From: Linnemannia schmuckeri
Taxonomy: Eukaryota; Mortierellomycota; Mortierellomycetes; Mortierellales; Mortierellaceae
Direction: 5' to 3'
DNA length: 64,000 nucleotides
Assembly (NCBI GenBank): GCA_029449235.1
Contig: JANATG010000003.1
Coordinates: 1,488,001 to 1,552,000 of the forward strand
In this document: in pieces, positions 22,501 through 36,362 of the stretch
How the letters are laid out: each line of letters begins with the position of its first letter
Numbering within the stretch: the stretch's first letter is position 1
The notes under the pieces: generated by a model
Seen by the model: the letters and a program-made list of their open reading frames with translations, nothing else
What the model was told of the DNA's origin: nothing
Databases searched by the model: none
Program-made: the position numbers and the translations under genes

Positions 22501-25500
22501 TTGACAGATTCGGCAAGGGTTTCCTCTCAAACACATCGGTGAACAGACGGCACTTCCTGAGATCGTCCATCTCCCAGCTTCTCCACTTGGAAAATACATT
22601 AATGACAATGTCGTACATGGTGTCGGAACTAAACGCCTCCAGCTCTGGCTTTTTAAGTGCCTCCTGGAGAGTGTCTCGTAGAGGAGCAGGCATGAGACCC
22701 ATGCAGTGGCGAATGTGTCCCAACAATTTCCAGCCGTCGTCGTTGCGATAAATCAACGTTCCGAGTCGAAGAGTCGTCGAGGGTCGAGTCAGGAAGACGG
22801 GATCGGTGTTGATTGCCTTCTGGGCCGAGAATCGAGCAATCTCAGAAAAGAGCGTCTGCAACTGCTTGGAACGTCGAAGCTGGAACCGGTTCAGAATGGT
22901 TTTGAGATCCTTGAGGAACGTCAACCAAGAACAAAGTGATCCTGCGACAATTTCGGCTGACTGGTTGATAAACATGACAGCAAACTTCTCCAGGTTGGCC
23001 GAAAAGTAATTGGGGTTGGACGAGCGAACGAGTCTAAGCTTGAAGTGTTCAAAGGTGATGTCGGCAATCACAGGTTCATTCAGGTATGACAAGTGGTTGA
23101 TTCCGAGACGGGAGAACTGGTGGCGCGCGTCAGGAATTCCAAAGAGCCTTGCGGTCGAAGTCGAGACGAAGCGAGCGTTCAGCTTGAACTTTGTAAAGTC
23201 GACGTTGGCCCTGGACTCGATCACCTTGAACGAGGCAATGTGGACCTTGCGAGAGGCATCAAACTTTTCAAACTCCTCATCCTCCAGCTTTACAGCTCCA
23301 AGGATGGCCGCATCATCCAAGACAATATCAATGGCGCAGAGGTTCGCTCCCGAAAGCTCGTATCGTGTCTTGATCATGTTGATGTCGTCTCCACCATTCA
23401 ATGCGTCGGGCATCATCACATCCTGGATAAAGCGCAAATGGATGCGAGGAATGTTGATGACAAACTGCTGAGAGTGAAGCTTGCTAGGCTGCATGCTTGT
23501 CAATAACTCAACGTACTCCATCTGAGTGACATCCAGCATCGTCTCCAGATCCCATTCCTAAGTTAAGTTTTGATATGTCACAAGTTAGAGTCTAAATTGG
23601 TGGCAAAAAATTAGCTCACAAGTCCGCTGCATATGGTGTGTGAAACTTTACCTCTGCGTTGATGGCCTCAAGAAATTCTTGAATGATCTTGAGAAGAATG
23701 GGCGTCAGCAGAATCTTAACATCTTGAGTAGCCTCGATGACCAAGGTTGTTCGCTTCTCGTCCGATATATCCTGCCCTTTGGGTTGTGCAGATGATCCTA
23801 AACCATCGTAGCGTGTTCTGACACCAAAAGCATCGTCGAAATTGGCGTGAGGATGGTGTCGTGGAATGTCCTCCAAAATCTCTCCCGTCTATTGCAGTTG
23901 TAATAGTATGGGTTAGCTAGTTTGAAATTATTAGCCCATCTAGAAAACTTCTTCAAAACGGAATAATTTTTACCTTGGACTGAGAGAACAAGACCCTGGG
24001 TGGAGGCATGTAAGGGTTGCGATGGAGGGATGAATGCGATGCCGAGACAGAGTATCTTTTGAGATAACTGCTATAAGGGATCGATCTGACAGGAAACGAC
24101 GGCGAGTTCTTGATTTCTGGTTCGGCGGGTACTGTTTCGAAAATGGTGAAGCGGATCTAGGTTATTAAGAAAGCTCGAACAAAGTAGAGCATGCAGATTT
24201 CCAAAAATGACATGCACGATTGCTTTATGAATACTAACCTTGTAACATTTCAGGAGATTCAACCTCAACATCTGAATCTTCGTCGTCGCTAGAGTAGCGA
24301 GGATCAAGGTCTTCCGAGTCGATATCTTGCCACCGTTGCGAACCCTCTGAACTTGCACCGCTGTCCGAGCCGCCGTCACTGGAGCGACCAATAGAGAAAG
24401 AAGAAGCCGACCTGGAAAAAGAGCAAAGCGGATGTCAACCACCTCACGAGAACAATGTTTCACATCACATATTTCAGATGTGCTGTATAACGACATACCT
24501 TCGCATTGATGCCCTATGGCTCTCTCTGGGTGAACTTGTGTTGGACGCGTATTCGTACACCGATCCATCATCGGTCGCTACCTCAATGAACGAGGAACCT
24601 CCACTGCCTATAGACGACCCCTTGCCCTTCATAGCTATCAAAAGAGACAAGAAAATTATTAGGCATAAAATGTTCTTGAGGTGCACAGTACATATTTGCT
24701 AGCCGCGCCAGTGAAGGAAAGCTAAATGCGATCGGTCGTACCTGCAGGATCCGATGTCAGAGGTGGAACGTACAACGTTCCAAAATGGTTACCCTTAAAA
24801 TTGGGATGCGGGATTACTAGATAAAATATTTTACTATCCTTTTAGTAGCTTGCCGCCGTGAGCACGTTCTTTTTTTTTTTTTTTTTTTACAGCAGTATTG
24901 CGCAGCATACCTTGATCAGCGCTGTATCCTTTCCTAGCGTAAATGTAGGGACAGCGCAGCGTCTCCCGATCTTGCTCACGGACAAAGTTCTGCTGCTTTT
25001 CACGTCGCATCCTCCAATCGCCCGATCCCGTATACACAGTGATGTCGAACGCGCAGTTTAGACTAGCGATTTCCACCCATGGCGCCTGATCATGATGCAT
25101 CTATAGAATCAGCGTTAACTTGCGTTAACTTCTGCTCAGTATAGTGGACCTCGGCTTTGCAAGCACCAAGAAAAATTATACACAAAAATACCGGATCGGC
25201 TTCTCCTGTGTGGCTGTCCTTGTTCGCCTCTGTCAACGCCATCGATCGGATAAGTAACGACTGCAGCTTGAGGACAACGCGACCCAAGTATCGCTCGTTG
25301 ATCACATCGTCGAAGTGGACTATCACACCGTCTTTTAAGAGGATCTGACTGACAACGTCCTCGCCCCAGATAGACACGTCGACCTCCTTGACCGTCAAAT
25401 CTACAAATGTGATATCTGGAGGCGTCACGGTCGCATACTCCAACGGGAAAGCATTGTCACCGTCCTTTAGATTGTAGGCGAATGCTTTAGCGAAAGAGGT

Positions 25501-28500
25501 CACTCCGAGAAGAAAGGAAGGCTTGATTTGTCCGTAGATTGATCCAATGTCCAGCTTCCAGTTCGCCACATATGTAGTCGTTTTGGGCAATGGACCAAAC
25601 AGACGATGCGCATACACCGATATTCCTAAATTGAGGCAAAAGAGAATGATAATCAAAATAAGACGCTTTGCGTTGAAAAATAGTTTGTTTTCCCAGTCAC
25701 TTCATATATAACTGCATCTTACCATCAATATACAAGTAGTTTTGGTCGTTTCGGGATGGCTTCGCCCCAAATTTCCCCACTTTCTTGGCGACCTGTCTGC
25801 TCCAGGTCAGTGGGCTGATGTTGACATCCATATCTATGGCAATAAATTGATACATCCTGTTAGAATCAAATTCTCATCTGGTTATACGAATAAATATGAT
25901 CCGTGGAAACTACTTACCCATATAGATGTCGAGGTTCCTCAGATCAAGCTGCAGCTCTGAACAGGTGATTTCAGAGTAGTTATCACAGCTATACAAGTTC
26001 TCTGGCAAGATCAATGTCGTGTCGGTGGTCAGGAAATGGACATAAACTTCAAAGGGATCGCTTGGAGGCTATTCAGAATGTAACAACAGTTTTGTGAATA
26101 CGTGGCTCTTTACAAGTTCAGGTCAAACGATATGAACTAGATTCTCAAAGTAAAATCCGTACTTTGGCATTGGCTTGCTTTCTTTCCGTCCTCTCTGTGC
26201 CTGGAGCGTCGCTTCTCTTCATTCGATACTCCTCCATTGTGACAAAGTTAAGGTAGAGTCCTGCATAGTTATCCATCAGAATCAGAACGTAGCGAATGAC
26301 GTTTCCAAACAGCTTCACTGTCACTCCATGACCCTATATCGAGAAAAATAAAAGATACATAGTAAGTCTCATGAGCCTTTATCAATCAAAAAAACTTGAG
26401 TCTCTCTCAATTCGCCTATTCGATGTACCTTCACATCCAAGTTGAGCGACTCGATATGACTTGGATCGACAAAGTCATAGTAGTTGTACGCTCCTTTGAT
26501 AGCGACTGACGGGATAATGGCAAACTCTTTTGCGTCCTTGGTTGAGAATTCTCCGAGTGTATGAGCAAGTGGCAGCTGGATTTCAAGCTTTCCGTTGTAA
26601 ATCTATATGAAAGACGTGCCAAACATTTAAATAGCCTGCTTTTTTCTCGATAAAGGGTTTAATCTGCAAAGCAATCACAACTTCAAGGAGCCTTACCTCA
26701 ACATCAAACTCGATAGACGTGATCTCAGGGTTGTATTGTACAAAAGGCAGAACGACCTTGAGGTCCAATGTCGTCCCAGACGCAATGATGAATGCTATGT
26801 GATCGAAAGTAGAAAACAGAGAGTCAGCAAGAGTCGTCATGATGAAAGTACAACAACTACTTCCAGAGCACAACTGCAATCATACCGTTCTCATCCATTT
26901 CCGTAGGTTCGTTGATGATATTGTGTTCGTTGACATAGGTATACAGCTTGAAGTTGGGAAGCTTGATGTCAAACTCGTACTTGAATGGCACAAAATGGGC
27001 CATGTCGACAGAAGGTCCCGATGTCCAGTCCTTGCTCAGATCCTGGATGAGGGTGATATGGTCCCTGAGCAGAAAAATGTTGGCGGAGTCCATAGTAAAC
27101 TCAAAGTCCCAGTTCCTCTGAGCGTTCCAGATCAAAGGGTTCTGCAGCTGGCATACCATCTATAGGAAAGTGTAGGAGCAAACCGTTAAAAAATTGATAG
27201 ATTCATAGCATTCACATTATGTAGAGCCTAGATCCAACCAAGCGTCGTTACCTTTAACTCTTTGAGAGTGAGAACTGGGGCGTAGTTGACGCTCGAGGTG
27301 GTGACAAGATTGTAGAGCTCGACAAGCACGACATTCTTGTAGCCATCCGTCCCGTATATCATAGGAATGTCGACTGAAATCAAGGAGCCACGATCTGCCT
27401 TCATTTCAAGCCATCCAAATGGGCGCATCGACTTTCCTCCCTGAACAGCTTGAAACTCTGGATCGTTGTACTTCCAGTCCTACGAGGCATTTTGAGATTG
27501 AAAAGTGAAAAATTGTAAGAATGAGAGCTCGATTCCCCGTTGAAAGTCCCACCTCATTAAAGGCACCCTAAGTCATACCTTGGATATCTCCTGTGTGGGT
27601 ATCTTAATAGTAAAGTCGGAACTGAAAGTAACCATCATTTGCAGCGCCGCATGGATACGGTCCTCGCCAGGCTGAGGCTCCGGTGTCACCTCGACGCTCC
27701 GAAAAGAGTTGGGAAAGTAAAAATTTTGAATCTCGGCGCGCTGTCGATCTGCCCATGGTCCATAAGATATCACCGCCTCATCGATAAGCAATTCAATGCT
27801 CCACTCCGGAGGAAGGTCGATGTCGGCCTCAGGTTGCAGCGACCGTTCAGGAACCTTGCCTATGATTCACGGATTGTCCAGTAAGCAACTGGCCGTATAC
27901 TTGCTTGTACAAATTGAAACAACGTTATCAATTTTGTCCGCATAATAGCTCCGTACCTGCCACATCCGTGTAATATCGCAGTCCAAGACTGCTGCACTGA
28001 AGAATGTTGCGAACCATGGCGTATTCTTGAAACTTGTTGCCCTTGAGATTGTCGTGCGATATGTTTTGATTGTAGCGTGGTAATCCATGCCACTCCTCAG
28101 CTACACGCCTCGACACTCCGAAGTGCTTTGTCCACGTGTCTTTCAATGGTCGAATCAATCTCTGAACCCTTGTTGGACGGCGAGGTGGTCTAAGTTATTG
28201 CAAATGCAGCAAACAGATCTTGGGTCAGAACACTTCAAATTTGACACTGTCTCCTCGAAGCATATGTGAACATCCTGGAGAAGTCTTCTGACTTACAACT
28301 GCGAAATATTAGGAGTATCCTGTCCCATATGCCGCCCAACAATCGTGGTGTTGTAATCCGCATTGGGCTGAAAGTCGATGGAAGGGGTTTCGAAGGTCAC
28401 TAACAAAACTGTCTTATACTTGTCCAATGCCGATCGAGCCTTTGCATCAATTGAAGAGATAAGGAGAGATGGACATATAAGCCGATTGGGTTGAAAATAG

Positions 28501-29640
28501 TAATTTCTAGAAACAAAGAAAAATGCTCTTGGCTTTGTACCTTGGTGGCTGAATACATGCCATGCGCCCATGGAAACGAAGCGACCAACAGTGAAGGCAA
28601 GTGAGCGTTTCCCATGATAATGGCGCCTGTTTCGCAAGAAATTTTGACTGGTAAACATCTCCTGAACCAGCTGTCTTCCGAGTCGTCCTGTTCGTCATTT
28701 TCCATTTTCACTATCGTTTAAAAATACATTAGAACGAATGTTAATAGTAATAAGAGGTCATAGCGTTTCTGATAACATGAACAAATGTAGTATGGTTCTT
28801 GGACGTACATGACACGCTGGGATTGGTCGTATCCGGTGTCCCGAGTGGCATTGAGTCAGGGTTCAGCCCAAGTGTCGTTGCCAGAATGTCGTATGCTGGT
28901 GTCCTGTTGTACATGAACCATTCAAGTCCGACAAGGTTACAAGTTATCCTGCAATTGTCCTCGTCCGCCATTCCTAATAAGCAAATACATTTGCAAAATA
29001 TTTAGTCTCTCAGAGATTGCAATTGGCGGCGCATCCTATTACTGCTTGTGCAAAAATTGTTCATTTCCACACACACACACACACACACACACGTAGTCCA
29101 AAAGACTGCACATTCATACCCATTCCAGAGTTTTTTGCTCCAGCAGAATCATCGGGTATAGGGTCATCCTCGGTCCTGACATTCCACAGCCAGTATCGAA
29201 ATGAGATATATCCGTGAAGGACGGTGATGGACTGATTCCTGGAGTGGTATCGAAAGTTTTTGAATAAGATTCGTCCGCCCAGCGGAGCAATCTGCAACGA
29301 TTCTACATGTAATCAGTTGATTGTGCAAATCAGAAGGAGTAACGGATAATCAGTGTATCTGTTGATGAGAACAGGACGCAATTACTTCGATTGAGGCGAG
29401 AGTGTTTGAAAGGAGTGTTTGAAAGGAGTGTTTGAAAAGAGTGCCCATACCAAACTCGATATAGGCCTTCATGTGTCGCCATGTGAACCATCGGATCAAT
29501 TTTGAGAGGAGCTGGGCAAAGACTCTACTGGCGAAGAAGAGAAAGAAGACGGCGACGAATACTACGACAAGACAGTAGATCATGAAAGTCCAGAATGCCG
29601 TTGTCGAGTTATAGTCGACCAAGTTGATGTTTCCTGCCAT
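16530..29640 (-). CDS. CSF1: Csf1/BLTP1 (KIAA1109/Tweek) bridge-like lipid transfer protein
   Basis: A multi-exon gene of about 13 kb. The start at 29640 opens a 63-residue first exon (29451-29640) with a membrane helix at residues 15-37. Exon 2 (from 29302) reads ESLQIAPLGGRILFK and HGYISFRYWL, the conserved N-terminal block of Csf1/BLTP1. Boundaries I could close in frame at the 3' side are 24911-25085, 24742-24816, 24499-24634, 24239-24411, 23974-24131, 23652-23888, 22034-23557 and the long final exon 16530-21950 (1,807 codons). Exons between 25086 and 29301 are clearly coding in alternating frames but not all were resolved. The protein exceeds 3,000 residues. Family members form a long hydrophobic groove anchored in the ER and move phospholipid in bulk at contact sites; yeast Csf1 supports GPI-anchor synthesis and cold tolerance. 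A Ser/Gly/acidic insert lies at 24239-24634 and Ser/Gly-rich disorder near 16800-17350. Intron 1 has a 13-bp triple repeat (29401-29440) and a CA repeat lies at 29068-29092. Confidence 0.9.
29068..29092. repeat. CA dinucleotide microsatellite in an intron
   Basis: Twelve CA units in a row lie inside an N-terminal intron of the Csf1 gene. Confidence 0.9.
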
Positions 29641-32600
29641 TAAGTTTTGTTAGTAGGATTATTGTTATGATGTAATGTTGAATGCGGGAGTCGTAGAGCG
29701 CCTTCTACTTAAGCTACGTTGAGTATGCGTGTGCGTGTGTGACAGGGGAGGCGAATGCAGCCTTCCGAGATTTTGAATGGCAGTGAGGGAGGTGTCGGTT
29801 TTTAGTCGGTGCTACCAGGCTGTCGGTCGATGAGTTGAAGAGATTGCGTCCATGAAAGTGGAAGGGTCCCAAAACGAGTGGATGTGTCAAAAAGGAGAGG
29901 AGGATGCGCGATGTTGAGAAGGGATAAAGGATGATATTCTTTAGTGGCGGTAGGCGCTGTTCAGTAGATGATGCGATGGGGTAAGGTGAATGCGTAATAA
30001 AGGGAAGACATCTGCATGCGATCAGCAAAGACATCTGAATTAAGCTCTCCTGAGACTGGCATTCTCATGTCCCTGTGAGCACAAGGGAGGCTATCTATAT
30101 TTGCACGCGCATGGCGTACTACGCGATATCTAATTGACAAGCCACGCTGGGCACCCATTCAGGATGTTCCCTACATGTAACAATCCGACACGGCTCCCTT
30201 CTCTCTTTCATACACTCCCTCCTAGTTTTCCCAAAAAGGAAGAGATCCTGGTAATCACTTCACATCGCTCTTGTCGCGTTCATCGCGTACTGAGATACGT
30301 ACGCCTAAGCCCACGAAACAAAAAAAAACCCTGAGTTGTACAAAACTTATTCTTTGCCTAGGATGTTTGCCAAGACATGGGTCTAGATCACAACTATCAT
30401 CCAAACCAAAATCTACGAAACAACCTCTTATTGTTTTGTCCTCAAGGTTGCGGAATACAAACCCATTGGTAGGGCTCATTGATAAAACTGGGTTGTTACT
30501 CAAGGTGAAGAAGGGATGTGGTGCCGAGAAATGGTAAAGGAAGGGGGCTTTTTTTGATAGAAAAACATTACGAGCAGAAAAAAATCACGCCGCCTCTCAA
30601 GTTACTAAGAACTAGGAAAAAGGTTATTATAAAAAACATAGAAGCGGCGTGTTTTTTCTTTGGTCGTTGCCATGGATTTGCTCCTTGCCATCCTCATCTC
30701 ATTTTCTCTTTGCCTTCATTAACCGCCACACATGCTCAATGAACAAGCAATATCTATAACAATGCATAAAAGCACTTGTCGAAGAAAACCAAACTGATCG
30801 ACTTGTTTCTGCTCAGCGAGACAGATTCGAGACAAGCTAAGAACACACTGACCACATTCTTTTTTTCCTTTTTCTTTCTTCTTGGCTTGGTTTTGTACTA
30901 CCATGTCTTGGTCACGTTGTCCCCTAACAATAATACCGCCTGGGGTCCTGCGTATGACTTCTCTCAACAAGCCCTTCTCATCACCATCACAATCCTCCTC
31001 TTGGCTCCTACCACAATCTCAAATTTTGCGGCCTGGATGTGCCTGTAACAAGAATCCACATTTCTCGGTCTGTTGTGGTTCAGTGCAACAAACAACGCAC
31101 GGAGAATAGGTTGCAAGTGTGTTGTTAGGAGAATACTTTATTCCGTGCATGACTTCTGATTCTTATTTTGTTTTGTGTTGTTGTTGGGCGTCCGGTATAA
31201 CAGCCGTGTATGCTTGGATTTATGTGCTCAGGTGCATGTTGCAAAAATGAGGTACATGTATGTCAAAAAAAAAGTGCGGCGTGTCTGTCTTTATGCTTTT
31301 CTTTGTCTTTTTTCGCTTCAGCGCGGAAATTGTGAATCCGACGCTATCGATGGCAAATAGTAGTCGACAGCTGGCGCGAAGTGGAAAAGTCGGTTCTAAT
31401 TCTGTTGTTTGTTATTCTTCTTTCCTAACCCTTGGCAGGTCCATTTTTTTTGTTGACAATTAGGCATAAAAGAGCACGAGTATAAAGGGATGCAAAAGAA
31501 TTAAGATTTTTAACCTCGTTATTGGGAGTTAGAAAAAGAAAAAGTGGGGAATGGTTCGAAAAAAGCGGCGCGTTATTTCCATGCAAAGTGGGGAACCCAT
31601 AGCACATCATGCATAGAGCTTGTTTGTAAAAGTCTTGTGCGTAACTTGCTCATCCAATTCAATTTGTTTTTTGCACTTTTCTGCCTCTTCTAGAAGACCC
31701 TCACCATAACTAGGATCGACGCAGTTGGGTTCTAGCAGAAACACACAAAACCTGTTCGCAAGACAGAAAAGGTAAAAAAATAGGGCGTCAATCAAGAGTA
31801 GCTTTCCGGACAAACACGCCATCAGGGCGCCTTCCGGCAGGCTCAAGGTAAAAAAGTCCAAACGACAACGCAATAACGAAGATACATACATGCAAAAAAA
31901 AAGGTTTAGACATTGTTCATCATGGACGTCCACGGAAATTATCAAGTGTCCGCCTCCTTTATTACAATGCTGTAACCCAAATTGGATTTCCGGAGACGGA
32001 GTCGTCTGTCGCGATTGTTTACCTCTTTTGGACGAACGGAAGATTTTGGGTGCTGCTTCGCAAACTGGATCGTCCTTTTTGTTTACCATCGTCTCTCCTC
32101 TCCTCTCTTGCGCTTAACTCTCTTTCTCCCATCTCTTTCTCTGTCCACAGCACGCGTTGTCTTGAAGTAATCAAAGAAGGAAAAAAAAAAAAAAAAAAAA
32201 AAAAAAAACATGATCGGTGCGCTTGTTCAACCCTGTTTGCTGAGAGAGGGGAAGGGCCAATTGTTCGGCATCCATTGATGCATGTATGCATACCCGTGGG
32301 CGTTTTCTTTTATTTCTTATTGCGTATGTGTGCATTGTAGATTCCTCGTGTAGAATGACATCGTTGTTCCCTCGCAACCCTAAATTGCCGAAACGATTAT
32401 AATGAACTTCCGAGGGAAAAAAATACCACTGCCTCACAGTTCTTCCTTTTGTCCCTACACTCATTCACACCTCAGGTTTTTAGTTAGTGGATATGATTCA
32501 TACAGACATACAGTTCCTCCCCACACGGGTCAATGGTTTTAAGGGGGGTGGGGATAGATAAAGGGGGATACCATGTCTCCGCTCACAAATAAAAAAAAAA

Positions 32601-35600
32601 GTATGATACAAGCACACATAAACGACACGAGTGGCCAAAATCTAAAATGAAGAGGAAGTACGAGAGAGAGGGAGGATGAGAGCACGGCCAGTGCCAGGCA
32701 TACGGCTTTCTGTTTTGATCAACTCGGCTATCCTCTAAATAAGCATGGTTTTGTTATCATGGGAATCATCGGCATAACGGTAGGAGCGCCTCTATGACAT
32801 AATTGGGGCAAAAAAAAAGTAAAAACTAAAAACAAGATTATTATTGTGTCTCCCTAACTACCCTCCTGTTGTGTGAAAGGTGTGTGGCAGGGTCCACAAA
32901 GGATGTCTGACTTGTAAAGGCAGAACCTTTCAAGCGTCACTTTCCGCAATTTGCTGCTTGCGAACCAAAAAAAAAAAAAAAAAAAAAAAGAGCGCCAACA
33001 GGAGAGAGAGAAGAGATGAAAATAAAAAGAGGGGGTCAAAGACACTTTCCGAACGTGGAGAAGTTCGGACAAAAGCATTGCCTTCCGCTACTGCGGCTTG
33101 CATTTTTCCCTTTTCTACATGGTCATCCGAAAATACAGGATCCGCAAAGGCAAAGGAGCAATGGGTGGCCACTAGCCAGAAGGATAAGGCGCAATGGGAT
33201 CGATCGAAAAAACACAACAACATATCGACTCCACCCCTCCCCCTTCCTCGTTTTCTAGGAGTTCGTTTACTTTGTCATGGTGCTGTACGCATATTTACCC
33301 TCGATCATCCACTTGACAACGCGGCATTTTCAAACCTTTTCTGCCTTGGCAACAGTCTATTTTTTTTTATCCATATTCCATAGGGAATGGAAAAACTATT
33401 TTGGACTTTCGGGGGGGAGTAAGATGTGAGGGGGAGAGGGGAAAGGAGACAAGAATAGAAGGGTAAGAGCCAAGCCAGAGAAGGCTGTGAGCTATCATTG
33501 GAATAGGGATGGAAAGGGCGCCACATTTCTGCGACACACACAGCCTTGAGGGGAGGGGGATAGACGATGGTGGAAGGGGCCACGCACTACGATCGTCTTT
33601 TTGTTGTTGTTTTACCCCAACAAGGGTGTTTATTGCCAAATGAAGAAACCGTTGGTTAACCTAGACATAATTAGGATATGTGCTTCGCTGTCGACTTTTG
33701 TTCCCGACAAGGTTGGTGAAGTGCTGTAGGCCTGCATCAGCCTCGCAAATTAGAAAAATAACATTGAGGCGAAGTGGGGGCAAGGAAGGGTTCGCAGGGA
33801 CGTTGTCGATGTGGGCTTGAGGATGTATTCTTGGCGCTCAGGCTCTCTTGAGTGATCGAAGGAGGACGATTTGGCCGAGACGAACAAGCGTTAAAACTGA
33901 TGACTGATGGATACCGTTGGGTGATGTTGCAGGTAATATGTGATGGCTATGAAACCAGGAACAAACAAGAAGAATAGGAAGGAAGAAGGTCTTGGCCTTG
34001 CTGGCTGGTGCGAGCCAAGACGATGGTCTGTTGTTTTGCTGGATGTCAAGAGAAGAACTTCCCGACCATCCTTCCTTACTTACATACCCCTGCAAATATC
34101 ATCAAAAAAAAATAGCCATTTGAAGAAATGCATAAATCCGGTTTCCTTTGTCATGCCATACCATGCCATGAGGGTAACAGGTTAATAAACTTCAAACAAA
34201 AATACATTATGGAGTCTGGGCACTCACTCCCTTTTTCAATTGAGAGCTGTTGTTGACTTGTTTGCTGCTAAAACCACAGCTGACATGGAATATCATGACG
34301 ATGTTGGTGATCGATGAAGAGATGTTGGCCCCCGAAAAAGGGAATTGCCAAGAGAAGCAGCAAAATCAATAACAAAAAACGAGTTGCAGCAGGAAAAAAG
34401 AGGGTAAGGGCTCATAGTGCTTCCGGAAGGGATGAAGGAGCAGGCAGGAGCAAATGGAGTCAGAGGAGTCCTTGGACGCGTGTCCGATTCGTGTTCGTCC
34501 TCCTGCCGAACAAAAAAAATAGATTGCCAGATGACCAGAATGAAATTCTCCTACTCCCCCTCACTCACTCCCTTTCTCCTCCACACAGACACACATACTG
34601 ACATTAGAGCATTTTGTGCTGTGTCAATCGTCTTTATTTCGCTTGTATGGTTCTCCCATACTTATCGTTTTTTACTATTCTGGTACGTGTAAAAAAGGAA
34701 AATCGACTCAACGTTGTGTTTCTACTTTTGGGGCAGTCCCCTCTCTTTTGTTCCGCCTGTTCTCGTTCTCGATCAATTGACTTTGTTTCTTGGTTGCCAA
34801 GAATGCCAACCTGCTTTGCTTGCTATCATATCCTTTTTTTTTTCTTTGGCTGTTCTTGTGGTAATTAGAAGAATTTTATTTGTCACTGCAAAAGAACTAC
34901 ATCTGTTGTTACTCATGTTGTATGCTTTGGAGGGAGAGAAAAATAAAGAAGACACAGACGCATACATCGCTGTCATGGCCCTGCCAATAATAATCTTATC
35001 AGAAATAAACAAGAATGAATCATGGACAGGAAATAACTGCCCGCAGACCGATTCCAGCCAAACCAGATAAAACATACTGCGGGAGAGAAAGAGAATCGCT
35101 CCGCCGCAACTAAAATGAAAAAATAGCCTTGCCACTGCCACGATCGAAGGATGAGGAGTGAAGGTGTAATGAAGGAGGTTGCGACCCTTTCGCTATCTCT
35201 CTCATTGTGTGAACGAGCACACATACACAAGGGAAATGGATAGCGTAGAGTGAGAGGGTAAGGAAAAGGGGTATGAAGGGAATGAACGGATGGAGGCAGG
35301 GAAGGAGGGAAGGAGGGAAGGAAGGAAGCGCACAAATAAGGTAAGGAAGATGCCCTGTTGTCGACGCCGCCGCCGAAAACTTTCCGTAGTTGCTTACTTT
35401 GTAGTAAAAGAATGAATTGAATTTTTAGAGTTGCTAATAATAACGTCTCTTTTGAGCAGAGCGAAGCAGTTTGTCCTGTTTGATTATTCACTCATTCATT
35501 CCTTTTTTCGTTTCCTTTCTTTCGTCGCTGATTTCTTGTTTGTTTGTCGCTCTATCTCTCCTTCCCTCACCTTCTCTCTCTCTCCACTCGGTGTTTGTGC

Positions 35601-35661
35601 TGAGTGCTGACACACCACCACCCATTGACTCGTTATGACCTTTGAACCCATCCAGCGTTTT
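29641..35661. other. About 6 kb gene-poor, homopolymer-rich intergenic region
   Basis: The left end should hold the Csf1 promoter and the right end the distal promoter of the C2H2 gene. Between them I see only short, low-complexity frames. Homopolymers include A28 at 32181-32208 and an A run near 32967-32989, and GGAA-rich sequence lies at about 35298-35330. One minus-strand frame at 31607-32089 (160 residues) has a plausible-looking end but no family match or support. A non-coding transcript cannot be excluded. Confidence 0.5.
32181..32208. repeat. A28 homopolymer
   Basis: An uninterrupted run of 28 A. It could be simple slippage or the fossil poly-A of a retrotransposed RNA, but no element body is recognisable next to it. 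Confidence 0.9.
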
Positions 35662-35668
35662 CTATAAA
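35662..35668 (+). promoter_or_regulatory. TATA box of the C2H2 factor gene
   Basis: TATAAAA occurs here, followed by a switch to strongly pyrimidine-rich sequence. A transcription start about 30 bases downstream would give a first-exon leader of roughly 665 bases ending at the split start codon. Confidence 0.6.
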
Positions 35669-36215
35669 AGCAGGCTTGTCCCCCGTCTACCTCTTAATCA
35701 AATTTACCAACATATCTTCTTCACTCTCAAAAGCCAACTCTTAACTCTTTAACTCTTAACTCTACTTCTTTTATTCTTTTTCTTGCTTTTTATATTCCCT
35801 ACTTGCTTGCCATTTTAACCTTTTTATTACTCCCACTCTTGTTTGTGCATACTCCTCCTTCCCTCTATTGTGCTCTGTCAAGTACATACCCGACTGTCAA
35901 TATCCTCAGCCTGTCTATACCCTTCCTCTTTTTACTCGCTTGTTACCTTGTTATTGGTCATTATTTTCTGTTGTATTATTCTCATCTTTCTTTTTTCTCT
36001 TTCACAAACAACTGCTCAAGCCTGACTCTTTGACCTTTTTTTTGTTGACTTATCCATATCCACATCCATATCCATCTCTCGTTTGCAAATTGCCTCTTGT
36101 TGCCACCATTACTACTACAACAACCGCCCTTTTTTCTTTTAATTCTTTATAACGACTCTCCACTCTCCCTTCTGTCCTTTCTTTCCTTCTTTCCTTCTCT
36201 CTACCCCTTCTCATC

Positions 36216-36245
36216 CTCTTTCTTTCTTTCTTTCTTTCTTTCTTT
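36216..36245. repeat. TTTC microsatellite in a 5' leader
   Basis: Seven or so TTTC units lie in the inferred pyrimidine-rich leader of the C2H2 gene. Confidence 0.85.
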
Positions 36246-36362
36246 TTTGCACATCCGCCTGCTCACTCAATTCACCCACCACACTCACGCATCATTTTCA
36301 CTGACCCTACCAAGTACCCTTCCTTCTTCGCTCCTTCTCTCGCCGTCCAAACTATACACACC

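Noticed and set aside
30255..30503. Minus-strand frame with a GFVFRNLEDK...VDFGL stretch that hints at a kinase-like or other fragment
   Set aside because: Too short and no flanking fragments of a matching domain were found.
31607..32089. Minus-strand frame of 160 residues ending in a Lys/Glu-rich helix
   Set aside because: The middle is a translated homopolymer and hydrophobic stretch; no family recognised, no convincing splice arrangement.
32181..32208. A28 run as the 3' tail of a LINE/SINE element
   Set aside because: No element body, reverse-transcriptase fragment or target-site duplication is visible nearby.
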